Source: Hymenobacter terrenus | GTDB taxonomy: Bacteria > Bacteroidota > Bacteroidia > Cytophagales > Hymenobacteraceae | Assembly: GCF_000972495.1 (NCBI RefSeq) | Contig: NZ_LATM01000006.1 | Span: forward strand, 1-64,000 | Reading direction: 5' to 3' | DNA length: 64,000 nt | Shown: piece after piece, positions 35,436-43,754 of the stretch | How positions within the stretch are numbered: position 1 is the first letter of the stretch | How the letters are laid out: each line of letters starts with the position of its first letter | Position numbers and translations under genes: made by a program | The notes under the pieces: model-generated | What the model saw: only the letters and a program-made list of their open reading frames with translations | What the model was told of the DNA's origin: nothing | The model's database searches: none

Positions 35436-35502
35436 CCCCAATCCGCTGGCCATTCACCCTCAAGAAAAGGGACCACCCGACTTATACCCCTGGGGCGAAT
35501 GA
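35436..35502 (+). pseudogene. Erythromycin esterase family protein, C-terminal remnant
   Basis: Directly after the IS end, one frame reads NPLAIHPQEKGPPDLYPWGE followed by TGA at 35500-35502. Erythromycin esterase-like proteins of Bacteroidota commonly end with a similar ALHPL...PPETYPFG pattern, so this is the tail of the same gene whose head is at 34874-35077. Roughly 300 codons between the two are gone. Confidence 0.6.
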
Positions 35503-35512
35503 ACAACTGTGG

Positions 35513-35532
35513 CGCGGAGCCTTCGCTCCGCG
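35513..35532. repeat. Short palindrome, CGCGGAGC type (second copy)
   Basis: CGCGGAGC and GCTCCGCG with a CTTC loop: exact reverse complement of the copy at 34827-34846. The two bracket the disrupted esterase and IS remnant. Confidence 0.6.
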
Positions 35533-35630
35533 TATCCGCGCCGAAATGACTAATTATTAGCAGAACTTCCGGCCCGCGGAGTGAAGGCGCCGCGCCACGT
35601 GGGGGCTGGCGTGGGCGTGGTGCTACTGAC

Positions 35631-35638
35631 TACCTTTG
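35631..35638 (+). promoter_or_regulatory. Candidate -7 element of gltX
   Basis: TACCTTTG is an exact TAnnTTTG box 40 bases upstream of the gltX ATG. A clear TTG at the -33 position is absent. Confidence 0.45.
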
Positions 35639-35677
35639 CGGCGCGTTCCGAACACCGGGGCGCGCTTTTTATTGGTT

Positions 35678-37225
35678 ATGACTGAGAGAGAAGTTCGGGT
35701 GCGATTCGCGCCTTCCCCCACCGGACCGCTGCACATTGGCGGCGTGCGCACGGCGCTGTATAACTATTTGCTGGCCCGCAAGCTGGGCGGCAAGATGCTG
35801 CTCCGCATTGAGGATACCGACCAAAACCGCTTCGTGCCCGGCGCCGAGGAGTACATCCTGGAAGCCCTGGCCTGGTGTGGTATCGTCATTGACGAAGGCG
35901 TCGGCGTGGGCGGCCCCCACGCGCCCTACAAGCAGAGTGAGCGCAAGCCTATGTACAAGCAGTACGCCGACCAGCTCATCGCCGACGGCCACGCCTACTA
36001 CGCCTTCGACACCCCCGAGGAGCTCGACGCCATGCGCGCCCGCCTGCAAGCGGCTAAGGTGCCCAACCCGCAGTACAACTCTATCACCCGCGCCCAGATG
36101 CGCAACTCCCTCACTCTGCCCGAGGATGAAGTAAAGACCCTGCTCGACAGTGGCGCGCAGTACGTTATTCGCCTGAAAGTACCTCGCAAAGAAGAAGTCC
36201 GCTTCCAGGACCTGATTCGAGGCTGGGTGGTGGTGCACTCCTCGGCCATTGACGACAAGGTGCTGATGAAGTCGGACGGCATGCCTACCTATCACCTGGC
36301 CAACATCGTGGACGACCACCTGATGGAAATATCCCACGTGATTCGAGGCGAGGAGTGGCTGCCCTCGGCGCCGCTGCACGTGCTGCTCTACCGCTACCTG
36401 GGCTGGGAAAAGACCATGCCGCAGTTTGCCCACCTGCCCCTGCTGCTGAAGCCCGACGGCACCGGCAAGCTCAGCAAGCGCGACGGCGACCGCCTTGGCT
36501 TCCCGGTGTTCCCGCTCGAATGGCGCGGCATCGACATCGAAACCGGCGAGCCCACCCTGAGCCGCGGCTACCGTGAAGACGGCTACCTGCCCGAGGCGTT
36601 GGTAAACTTCCTAGCTTTCCTGGGCTGGAACCCCGGCTCGCAGCAGGAGATTTTCTCGATGGACGAGCTGGTTCAGGCCTTCTCGATTGAGCGGGTGAGT
36701 AAGTCGCCGGCCAAGTTCGACCAGAACAAGGTGAAGTGGTTCAACGAGCACTACCTGCGCGCCAAGTCCAATGCTGAACTGGCGCCCTACCTGCTCACGG
36801 CCCTGGCGGAGCACAACATCGCCTGCGACCAAGCTAAAGCCGAGCAGATTGTGGGCGTGATGAAGGAACGGGTGAGCTTTCCGCAGGACTTCTGGCAGGA
36901 GGCCAAATACTTCTTCCAGGCCCCAACGGAGTACGACGAGGCCGTGGTGAGCAAGAAGTGGAACGCGCAGGTGAGTGCCACCCTAACTGCTTACGCCGAC
37001 GACCTGCCCGCCGACTCGGAGCCCAGCGCCAATGCCGAGGTATTGAAAAGCATTTTCAATCAAACCGTAGAGGCCCAGGGTATGAAGCCGGGCCAGGTAT
37101 TGCAGGCCCTGCGCGTGGCCGTGACGGGCGCCGCCGCCGGTCCGGACTTGTTCGAAACCTTGGCCATCTTGGGTAGCGGCGAAGTAACCGCGCGCCTGCG
37201 GGCTGCCGTGGCCAGGCTCGGCTAG
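35678..37225 (+). CDS. gltX: Glutamyl-tRNA synthetase
   Basis: Class I aminoacyl-tRNA synthetase charging tRNA-Glu (and possibly tRNA-Gln for later amidation). The 515-residue protein starts MTEREVRVRFAPSPTGPLHI, with the HIGH-type motif HIGG and GGVRTALYNYLLARKL; LLLRIEDTD-like RIEDTDQNRFV; and KMSKS-type KLSKRDG at about residue 265. The start at 35678 is preferred because the only alternative (TTG at 35636) lies within the promoter box. Its TAG stop (37223-37225) is inside the terminal repeat of a palindromic element. Confidence 0.96.
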   Translation: MTEREVRVRFAPSPTGPLHIGGVRTALYNYLLARKLGGKMLLRIEDTDQNRFVPGAEEYILEALAWCGIVIDEGVGVGGPHAPYKQSERKPMYKQYADQLIADGHAYYAFDTPEELDAMRARLQAAKVPNPQYNSITRAQMRNSLTLPEDEVKTLLDSGAQYVIRLKVPRKEEVRFQDLIRGWVVVHSSAIDDKVLMKSDGMPTYHLANIVDDHLMEISHVIRGEEWLPSAPLHVLLYRYLGWEKTMPQFAHLPLLLKPDGTGKLSKRDGDRLGFPVFPLEWRGIDIETGEPTLSRGYREDGYLPEALVNFLAFLGWNPGSQQEIFSMDELVQAFSIERVSKSPAKFDQNKVKWFNEHYLRAKSNAELAPYLLTALAEHNIACDQAKAEQIVGVMKERVSFPQDFWQEAKYFFQAPTEYDEAVVSKKWNAQVSATLTAYADDLPADSEPSANAEVLKSIFNQTVEAQGMKPGQVLQALRVAVTGAAAGPDLFETLAILGSGEVTARLRAAVARLG

Positions 37226-37310
37226 CGCGGTTTCGGAGTAGGTGTCCCGTAGCGCGAATGTTGTAGTTCGCGCTACGGCTCGTTGCACACTTACCCTAAA
37301 ACCGCGCTAG
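37222..37310. repeat. Palindromic MITE-like element, copy 1 (overlaps gltX stop)
   Basis: An 89-base element with perfect 12-base terminal inverted repeats: CTAGCGCGGTTT at 37222-37233 and its complement at 37299-37310. Inside is a second perfect palindrome, GTAGCGCGAA / TTCGCGCTAC at 37249-37276. The TAG of the left repeat is the gltX stop codon. Related copies are at 50123-50235 and 60998-61132, which share the core TAGCGCGAACTTTGTAGTT (with differences). It encodes no protein; it may act as a terminator or be a miniature mobile element. Confidence 0.8.
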
Positions 37311-37438
37311 GCTATACTGCCCGGCCTGTCAACTCCCCGGTGCGAAGCCGCCAAACCAGTATCATGTCATCAACAAGAAAGTCCCTGGTCAAGCTTGGCC
37401 GGGGACTTTCTTATTCTTTGGCTTGCTCAGGTACCGGC

Positions 37439-37984
37439 CTACTTCAGAAAGGCGATGATTTCCGATACGGGCAGGTCGTCGCCAACGTAGGCGGCGTAGT
37501 GCGCCCGCACGATGCGCCCCTGCTCGTCAATAAGGAAATCGGCACCTACGCGGTCGGCATTACCGTCCTGCTTGGGTAATTTGGCTGTCAGGGCCTTGCT
37601 GGCTTTTATCTTACTGAAGCCGCCATGCAGCAGGATTCCCTTGAGCAGCTTGCCCATCGACCGCTCCACCCCGTAGAGCTGGTACAGGCTTTGGTTGGGG
37701 TTGGGAATCAGGATTGGGTACACTGGCTGCTCGTCTAGGTACTGCTGTATCTGCGCCGCCGACGACTCATAGACGGCCAGCACCACCAGCCCGCGCTCCT
37801 GAAAAGTGGTGGCATTCTGGCTAAGCTCGTGAAACCGCAGGTTGCACACCGGGCAACCCACGTTGCGTTGAAAGGTCAGCAACACGCGCTGGCCCTGGTA
37901 GTCGGCCAGGCGCACGGGCCTGCCGTTGACATCGTTGGTGGAAAATGCCGGCGCAGGCGCAGGCACGGTGGTTAGCTTGGGCAT
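37439..37984 (-). CDS. Peroxiredoxin-like (AhpC/TSA redoxin) protein
   Basis: A 181-residue thioredoxin-fold protein: PAPAFSTNDVNGRPVRLADY, then LLTFQRNVGCPVCNLRFHEL with a CxxC (CPVC, about residues 43-46), and DRVGADFLIDEQGRIVRAHY. The CxxC spacing is that of the peroxiredoxin-like family (AhpC/TSA-related) rather than the single peroxidatic cysteine of typical 2-Cys enzymes. Cytoplasmic, since no signal peptide is visible. The substrate is probably a peroxide or disulfide. Confidence 0.85.
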   Translation of the reverse strand: MPKLTTVPAPAPAFSTNDVNGRPVRLADYQGQRVLLTFQRNVGCPVCNLRFHELSQNATTFQERGLVVLAVYESSAAQIQQYLDEQPVYPILIPNPNQSLYQLYGVERSMGKLLKGILLHGGFSKIKASKALTAKLPKQDGNADRVGADFLIDEQGRIVRAHYAAYVGDDLPVSEIIAFLK

Positions 37985-38077
37985 GATGGTTAGAAGGGTT
38001 GGTGGTTACGACCCTTAATGGCCGCGACCTTGCCCCAATCACCTGCCGCCTTCTTTTTTATTTAGGCCCCCTACTTA

Positions 38078-38611
38078 TCAGGCGGCGGCTACCTTCCGCA
38101 CCTGTTGCAAGCACTTATATTTCTGGTTGGCGGCGGTGTGCATGTTCTTCCAGCCTACCCGCTCCATCAGCTGGTTCAGCTGCTCATTCTCGTAGAACAG
38201 GGCCCGCAGCACCATCCGGCAGAAGGGCGTCACACGATTCATCCAGCGGGTTACCCGCTCCTCGGGCGCATCTTCCGGCGCTGGGTCGGCGAGGTGCTCA
38301 AACCCGCTGAAATCATCGGTGGGCGAGTCGCGGCGACGGCGGAGCTGGTTCTGCCAAGTGTTTTTGGCGATGGCAAAAACGTAGGTTTTCAGCGACGACG
38401 TGAGCTGAAAGCCCGGCTCGGCTACCCGACGGGCCAGTACCAGCAGCGTCTCCTGGAATATGTCTTCCGCATCGGCTGGGCTGCCGCTGTTCTGGCACAC
38501 GTAACGCGTAATCGACGGCAGCACTAGCCGGTACAACGACTCATAGGCCACCCGCTGACCCAGCGACAGACTGGCGATATTAAGAGCAGAATCGGGGCAG
38601 ATTTCGGGCAT
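38078..38611 (-). CDS. ECF-type RNA polymerase sigma factor
   Basis: A 177-residue sigma-70 family protein with region 2 (about 22-90: AYESLYRLVLPSITRYVCQN, then DAEDIFQETLLVLARRV, YVFAIAKNTWQNQLRRRR) and region 4 (about 120-175: FCRMVLRALFYENEQLNQLM, ERVGWKNMHTAANQKYKCLQ). Region 4 uses the AANQKYKCL-type C-terminus seen in a Bacteroidota ECF group; the protein at 60092 ends with a similar TVQKFKCLERLR motif, so they are related. No anti-sigma gene is adjacent here. Confidence 0.9.
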   Translation of the reverse strand: MPEICPDSALNIASLSLGQRVAYESLYRLVLPSITRYVCQNSGSPADAEDIFQETLLVLARRVAEPGFQLTSSLKTYVFAIAKNTWQNQLRRRRDSPTDDFSGFEHLADPAPEDAPEERVTRWMNRVTPFCRMVLRALFYENEQLNQLMERVGWKNMHTAANQKYKCLQQVRKVAAA

Positions 38612-38803
38612 GGCTTCTCACGTTTGGGGCTACTTAATGGCTGGGCCCGCGCCAATATCACCTACTCTAGTCAACTTTTGTTTTCGACCCGAACCTGCCG
38701 CCCCCCTGTTTTTTGTTTCCATAGGCCGGCCCTGCACCACCAACCCGCGTTAATTCGCGTAGAGCAAAGCAGTTCCCGTACCCGCACCAACCCTCTCCCT
38801 GTC

Positions 38804-39196
38804 ATGGCCAAGAAACCCGTTAAGCCCAAAACCAAGCCCGACCCTGATAAGAAAGCCCGCGTCCACAAGGAGTTGGAGGGGTTTGAGATTGGGGTGAATC
38901 CACTGGGTGAAATCACCTCCAACTACAGCATCGAGCAAATCAACCAGTTCCTGGGCCGCCACGTGCGCGACAAAAAGCTGGTCGACCGCGCCGGGCAGTT
39001 TGGCGAAAAGCCCAGCCCCGATGAAGTCGAGGACGAGGAGTTCCCCATCGCCGACGCCGAGCACGCCCCCGAGCCCGAAGAGAGCGAAGAGGACTTCATG
39101 AAGCGCACCAGCCGCGAGGCCAAACGCAAAAAAGCGGCCCTCGACCCCGATGCCGCTGCCGCCGAAACCCGCGCCGACCTACCCGCCGACGAGTAA
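38804..39196 (+). CDS. Uncharacterised charged protein
   Basis: A 130-residue soluble protein with a Lys/Pro-rich start (MAKKPVKPKTKPDPDKKARV), a small conserved-looking core (about 24-60: ELEGFEIGVNPLGEITSNYS, IEQINQFLGRHV) and an acidic tail. No known domain recognised. Start at the ATG 38804; the frame extends upstream without sensible sequence. Confidence 0.7.
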   Translation: MAKKPVKPKTKPDPDKKARVHKELEGFEIGVNPLGEITSNYSIEQINQFLGRHVRDKKLVDRAGQFGEKPSPDEVEDEEFPIADAEHAPEPEESEEDFMKRTSREAKRKKAALDPDAAAAETRADLPADE

Positions 39197-39220
39197 CCCC
39201 TTACGCCAGCCCCGCGGCCG

Positions 39221-39721
39221 CTACAAAGTGGAGGAGGCGCCCGTTAGCCGGCCCTGCTCGTAGGTTTCTACTTTGGTGAGCCGCCCGGCGTCGTACGTTT
39301 CCACGCGGGTCAGGCTACCATCGGTGTAGGTTTGGATGGCGGTAATCTGGCCGCTCTGGTCGTAGCTCGTCCAGGGCCCAAACCAGTAGAAGCGGGCGCC
39401 TTTTTTGCCGGTCAACCATTGGGCCTTGCCCCGGCGAGCCACCCGGCCGTTGGGGTACCAATAGGTTACCTCGCAAAAGCCGTCGCGGCCGTAATTCTCC
39501 GAATGGTCGAGCGCGCCGGTTGGGGCGTAGTATTTGAACGTGCCCACCGGGCGGCCGTGGCGGTACTGGCCCTTGGTGAAAGCTTCTTTTTTAGAGCCAT
39601 CATAGTAGGTACGCCAGCGGCCCTTGGCCAGGCCGTTCTGGTCGGAGCGGTTACGGGAGCCAGCGCAGGCCCCGAGCCACAGGGCACAAACGGTTAGCAA
39701 AACAAGTCGAGGAAAACCCAT
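39221..39721 (-). CDS. MORN-repeat (YwqK-like) lipoprotein
   Basis: A 166-residue lipoprotein: lipobox LGAC, cysteine at about residue 19, followed by repeated MORN_2-type beta-hairpins of the pattern G-x-W-x-x-Y-Y: GRWRTYYDGSKKEAF, GTFKYYAPTGALDHSENY, TYWYPNGRVARRGKA, and GPWTSYDQSGQITAI. Similar proteins are annotated as YwqK-family antitoxins, but the exported lipoprotein nature and lack of a toxin neighbour argue for an envelope role. Confidence 0.8.
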   Translation of the reverse strand: MGFPRLVLLTVCALWLGACAGSRNRSDQNGLAKGRWRTYYDGSKKEAFTKGQYRHGRPVGTFKYYAPTGALDHSENYGRDGFCEVTYWYPNGRVARRGKAQWLTGKKGARFYWFGPWTSYDQSGQITAIQTYTDGSLTRVETYDAGRLTKVETYEQGRLTGASSTL

Positions 39722-39825
39722 AGCACGAGACGGTTAGGCCAAATTACAGTCCCTGTCAGGACTGTTTACCCAACATTGTGCAATGAAAATATTGTTCCTC
39801 GCCGAGCGGTATATAGCGAATACGC

Positions 39826-39855
39826 TTGGGAATGTTTCCGCCTTTTTTACCTTTG
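39826..39855 (+). promoter_or_regulatory. Bacteroidota promoter of the AIM24-like gene
   Basis: TTG at 39826-39828, a 19-base spacer, then TACCTTTG at 39848-39855: an exact match to the -33/-7 consensus. The ATG follows 31 bases later, which fixes the gene start at 39886 and rules out the longer in-frame reading. Confidence 0.75.
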
Positions 39856-39885
39856 GCCGCACCAACCGCCTTATCCAGCGCCCCC

Positions 39886-40668
39886 ATGAATTCGCACGAC
39901 GTTGACTACCGCATTCTCGGCACCGACATCCAGGTTTTAGAAGTTGAGCTTGACCCGAACGAAACTGTCATCGCCGAGGCCGGCGCTATGGTGTACATGG
40001 AAGAGGGCATCGCCTTCGAAACCAAGATGGGCGACGGTTCCGAGCCCGACCAGGGCCTGATGGGCAAGCTGTTCTCGGCTGGCACTCGCCTGATTACCGG
40101 CGAGTCGCTGTTCATCACGCATTTCACCCACCGCGGCAGCTATGGTAAAAGCCGGGTAGCCTTCTCAGCTCCCTACCCCGGCACCATCATTCCCATCGAT
40201 TTGAGGGAACTACCCACTGGCCTCATCGTGCAGAAAGACGGCTTCCTGGCCGCGGCGCGGGGCACCAAAATCAGCCTGCACTTCAACCAGAAATTCGGGT
40301 CCGGCCTGTTCGGTGGCGAGGGCTTCATCCTCCAAAAGCTCACCGGCGATGGCAAGGCCTTCGTACACGCTGGCGGCACCATCATCGAAAAAAGACTCAA
40401 TAACGAGCTGCTGCGCGTTGATACCGGCTGCGTGGTAGCCTTCGAGCCCGGCATTGATTTCAGCGTGGCCCGCGCCGGCGGCCTGAAGTCCATGATTTTT
40501 GGGGGTGAGGGGCTGCTGCTGGCCACCTTGCGCGGCACCGGCCGCGTGTGGCTACAGTCTATGCCTGTCAAAAAGCTTATTCAGGCGCTGGCGCCCAATG
40601 GTGGCAATGCCCGCAAAGAAAGTGGCGGTGTCTTCGGCGGGCTGCTCGGCGGCATCATGGACGAATAA
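39886..40668 (+). CDS. TIGR00266 / AIM24 family protein
   Basis: A 260-residue protein, start [20 protein letters not shown]. The family forms a trimeric beta-barrel-like fold related to tryptophan RNA-binding attenuator protein and mitochondrial AIM24. Recognisable segments: [52 protein letters not shown], and [20 protein letters not shown]. The role is unknown. The C-terminus has a glycine-rich tail ([14 protein letters not shown]). Confidence 0.9.
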   Translation: MNSHDVDYRILGTDIQVLEVELDPNETVIAEAGAMVYMEEGIAFETKMGDGSEPDQGLMGKLFSAGTRLITGESLFITHFTHRGSYGKSRVAFSAPYPGTIIPIDLRELPTGLIVQKDGFLAAARGTKISLHFNQKFGSGLFGGEGFILQKLTGDGKAFVHAGGTIIEKRLNNELLRVDTGCVVAFEPGIDFSVARAGGLKSMIFGGEGLLLATLRGTGRVWLQSMPVKKLIQALAPNGGNARKESGGVFGGLLGGIMDE

Positions 40669-40752
40669 GTCCGTGTTCGTGACCGCCCGCAGGAAGGGGG
40701 CAGCATTACCAGCAACATTTCTATAGCACTGTAGCGGGCCCGAGCCGCCGGG

Positions 40753-40953
40753 CTAGTTCGCCATTCCTTTAACGGCGAAGACCACCGCAACCATCAGCAG
40801 GAGGCCAATGGTCCCGGCTACTCGCCATAGGAACTTCTGGTCGTTGGCCTCGTCGTATTTGCGGCGATCCGCCTCCCGGCGCTGATTGCGGGACTTGTAT
40901 GGACGCTGGTACACCGATTTCGGAGTTGAAGGAGCCATTGCAGTATTGAACAT
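40753..40953 (-). CDS. Small protein with C-terminal membrane helix
   Basis: A 66-residue protein (start MFNTAMAPSTPKSVYQRPYK; ATG five codons later also possible) that is basic in the first 40 residues and has one membrane helix near the C-terminus (WRVAGTIGLLLMVAVVFAV). A hypothetical tail-anchored-type protein with no recognised family; a longer in-frame reading to 41004 is less likely. Confidence 0.6.
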   Translation of the reverse strand: MFNTAMAPSTPKSVYQRPYKSRNQRREADRRKYDEANDQKFLWRVAGTIGLLLMVAVVFAVKGMAN

Positions 40954-41087
40954 AGGGAAGAATGTTACAGTAATATTACTGAACTTTCTTCGATCGAGTG
41001 CCATTTTTTTCGGTCAAAAAGCAGTTTTGCTTGCTAAAGGCTGCTTTCCACCGAGCGAACTCTACTTGGGCCCTTACGAGCAACGTG

Positions 41088-42641
41088 TTAGGGACGGGCA
41101 GTGGCTGCTTCGGCCGCGGTTGTGAGCACGGCTTCCAACACCTCCCGGGAGTTGAGCAAGCGCGGCACCTTATGCTGGCCACCCAGCTTGCCCTGCCCCG
41201 CCAGCCAAGCCTCGAAAGTGCCAGCGGGCACGGCCCGCAGCCGGGGCGGGGCCAGGGCGAGGCTGCGATGGCGCTTGGCGGCATAATCAGAGTTCACTTC
41301 GCAGAGCGTGGCATCCAGCACGGCGCCAAACTGCTCCAGGTCGGGGTGCGCAATGGCCGAGGTGAATTCCACCACCCATTCGTGCCCACCGCGCGACGCA
41401 GCACTGTCCACCGCGAACCAAACCGGGGCGGCGGTGAAGTCGCGCACGGCTACTCCAGTGGCTTGACTGGCGGCGGCCACGGCGACCTCGGCATTTTCGA
41501 TGACAACTTCCTCCCCGAAGGCATTGAGGAAGTGTTTGGTCCGCCCGGTGATGCGTACCCGGTAGGGCGCCAAAGAAGTGAAGCGCACGGTATCGCCCAC
41601 CACGTAGCGCCACAGCCCCGCGTTGGTACTGATAACCAGTGCATACGGCCGATGCAGCTCTACCTCGGCCAGCGGCACGGGGCGCGGGTCCGCCACGGCC
41701 CACTGGTCGGCCGGCAGAAACTCGTAGTAAATGCCATGGTCCAGCAGCAGCAGCAGGTCTTCGCTATCGGGCTGGTCCTGCAGGGCAAAGTACCCTTCTG
41801 AGGCGCTGTAGATTTCGAGGTAGCGCATGCGCGGGTCCGGAATCAGTTGGCGAAACAGCTCCCGGTAGGGCCCAAAAGCCACCGCGCCGTGCAGAAACAG
41901 GCGCAGGTGCGGCCATACCTGGGTGATGTCGTCGGCACCGGCCAGGGCTACCACGCGGCGCAGCAGCACCACCATCCAAGTTGGTACCCCGGCCAGGGTA
42001 CGCACGTCCTGCGTGAGAACGTGCGCGGCAATGCGCTCAATCTTCTCCTCCCACTCGTCCAGCAGGGCTAATTCCAGTGGCGGCGTCCGCATTTGCTCAG
42101 CCCACCACGGCAACTGCTGCATGATGATGGCCGACACGTCGCCGGTGCGGGAAGCCAGCTCCTGCGGCCGAAACGGGTTGGCTGTGTGTGCGCCACCCAA
42201 CGACAGTGTTTTACCTGCCAGCAGCCGTTCTTGCGGGTAAAAAAGAGTGCTCAGGGCCAGCATGTCGCGGCCAGCACGGTAGTGGCAGTCGTGTAGCGCC
42301 TCCGACGTGACGGGGATGTACTTGCTCCGGGCATTGGTAGTGCCGCTGCTTTTGGCAAACCAGCGCGGCCTGCCGGGCCAGAGCACGTCGGGCTGGCCGC
42401 GCAGCACTTTTTCCAGTTCCGGATACAACTGCTCGTAAGTACTCACGGGCACGCGGCGGGCAAACTCCGCCGGCGTCGGGTTCTCCCTGAAACCGTAGCG
42501 CCGGCCCCATTCGGTGGCTTGCGCCCGACGCAACAACTGGCGCAATAGCCGTGCCTGCGCCTCATGCGGCTGCTGACGAATACGCGCCAGGCGGGGCAAG
42601 CTGCCCCATTGAACGGCAGTGGCGAGTAGCTGGTCAAGCAT
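41088..42641 (-). CDS. GH3 auxin-responsive promoter family protein (acyl-adenylate amidosynthetase-like)
   Basis: A 517-residue member of the GH3 family within the ANL adenylate-forming superfamily. Plant GH3 enzymes conjugate amino acids to hormone acids through an acyl-adenylate; bacterial substrates are unknown. Motif 1 is FAKSSGTTNARSKYIPVTSE, motif 2 LEIYSASEGYFALQD (YxxSExxxG-like), and motif 3 YRVRITGRTKHFLNAFGEEV. Complete length for the bacterial group. Confidence 0.9.
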   Translation of the reverse strand: MLDQLLATAVQWGSLPRLARIRQQPHEAQARLLRQLLRRAQATEWGRRYGFRENPTPAEFARRVPVSTYEQLYPELEKVLRGQPDVLWPGRPRWFAKSSGTTNARSKYIPVTSEALHDCHYRAGRDMLALSTLFYPQERLLAGKTLSLGGAHTANPFRPQELASRTGDVSAIIMQQLPWWAEQMRTPPLELALLDEWEEKIERIAAHVLTQDVRTLAGVPTWMVVLLRRVVALAGADDITQVWPHLRLFLHGAVAFGPYRELFRQLIPDPRMRYLEIYSASEGYFALQDQPDSEDLLLLLDHGIYYEFLPADQWAVADPRPVPLAEVELHRPYALVISTNAGLWRYVVGDTVRFTSLAPYRVRITGRTKHFLNAFGEEVVIENAEVAVAAASQATGVAVRDFTAAPVWFAVDSAASRGGHEWVVEFTSAIAHPDLEQFGAVLDATLCEVNSDYAAKRHRSLALAPPRLRAVPAGTFEAWLAGQGKLGGQHKVPRLLNSREVLEAVLTTAAEAATARP

Positions 42642-42870
42642 AGGCTAGGCGGCGGGGAGCATTACGGGGCGAAAGAACAGCAAACTTCCCTCCTTGTCAA
42701 GGAAAGGTTGAGCCACAGGCTAACGGGACTGGTTAGAATGATAAATAGTATGGGAACGACTCGCGGTCGAATCGCTCCGGTGCCGTTTAACGAGTCCAAC
42801 CATCCTCGTTTCCACTGCGCAGAAACATTCCCTCCTTAATAAGGCGGGGGAGCTGGTCGTTCTTGTTGGC

Positions 42871-43602
42871 TCACACGGTGCGCTTCAACTCGAAGTTTTT
42901 ACCCAAGTATACGCGGCGTACGGTTTCGTCGCTGGCAAGTTCTTCGGCGGTACCAGCTTTGAGCAGCTTGCCCTCAAAGAGCAGATAGGCCCGGTCCACA
43001 ATGTTGAGGGTGGCATTTACATCATGGTCAGTGATGAGCACACCAATATTGCGGTGCTTAAGCTTGGAAACAATGCCCTGAATTTCTTCGGTCGCGATAG
43101 GGTCGACACCGGCAAAGGGCTCGTCGAGCAGCACGAACTTGGGGTCGACGGCCAGAGCGCGGGCTATTTCGGTGCGGCGGCGCTCGCCACCGCTCAGCAC
43201 CTTGCCCAGGTTTTTGCGCACATGGGTCAGGCTGAACTCATTTAGTAGTTCTTCTACTTTGGCGTGGCGGGCGTCTTTTTTCAGGCTGGTCATTTCGAGC
43301 ACGGCCATGATATTTTCCTCCACGCTAAGGTCGCGGAACACGCTGGCTTCCTGGGCCAGGTAGCCCACGCCCAGCCGGGCCCGCTGGTAGATGGGCATGT
43401 TGGTTATCTCCGTGGTGTCGAGAAAGATGCGGCCGGCGTTGGGTTTCACCATGCCCACCATCATGTAGAAGCAGGTGGTTTTGCCGGCGCCGTTGGGCCC
43501 GAGCAGGCCTACAATTTCGCCCTGCTCCACGGTCACCGACATGTCGTTGACGACGGTGCGGGCTTTGTATTTTTTGATGAGATGGTCGGCGCGAAGAATC
43601 AT
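42871..43602 (-). CDS. lptB: LPS export ABC transporter ATP-binding protein LptB
   Basis: The ATPase of the LptB2FGC complex that extracts LPS from the inner membrane. The 243-residue protein starts [20 protein letters not shown]; Walker [10 protein letters not shown] (about 37-45), signature [15 protein letters not shown], Walker [16 protein letters not shown] and the switch histidine in [12 protein letters not shown]. The ATG at 43602 is preferred over an upstream in-frame start because a -7-like TACCTTTG (reverse strand, 43615-43608) lies just 6 bases before it. Confidence 0.94.
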   Translation of the reverse strand: MILRADHLIKKYKARTVVNDMSVTVEQGEIVGLLGPNGAGKTTCFYMMVGMVKPNAGRIFLDTTEITNMPIYQRARLGVGYLAQEASVFRDLSVEENIMAVLEMTSLKKDARHAKVEELLNEFSLTHVRKNLGKVLSGGERRRTEIARALAVDPKFVLLDEPFAGVDPIATEEIQGIVSKLKHRNIGVLITDHDVNATLNIVDRAYLLFEGKLLKAGTAEELASDETVRRVYLGKNFELKRTV

Positions 43603-43607
43603 GTGGG

Positions 43608-43615
43608 CAAAGGTA
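43608..43615 (-). promoter_or_regulatory. Candidate -7 element immediately before lptB
   Basis: On the reverse strand TACCTTTG ends 5 bases before the lptB ATG. If used, the transcript would be almost leaderless. No ideal TTG at -33. Confidence 0.35.
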
Positions 43616-43754
43616 CGGCCTTGGACGAAGCGACCAGAGTGCGCTAACAAACGCTTTCTGAGGCCTGAATATTCGGCTTAACTACCAATTGACTCGTTTT
43701 TTCCGTTACTTTTAGCCTATTACTATCTCACCCACCTACATTTCTTCTTTTATT

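Noticed and set aside
39221..39721. Toxin-antitoxin pair based on YwqK-like similarity
   Set aside because: The protein has a lipobox and no toxin gene is adjacent; an envelope lipoprotein is more likely.
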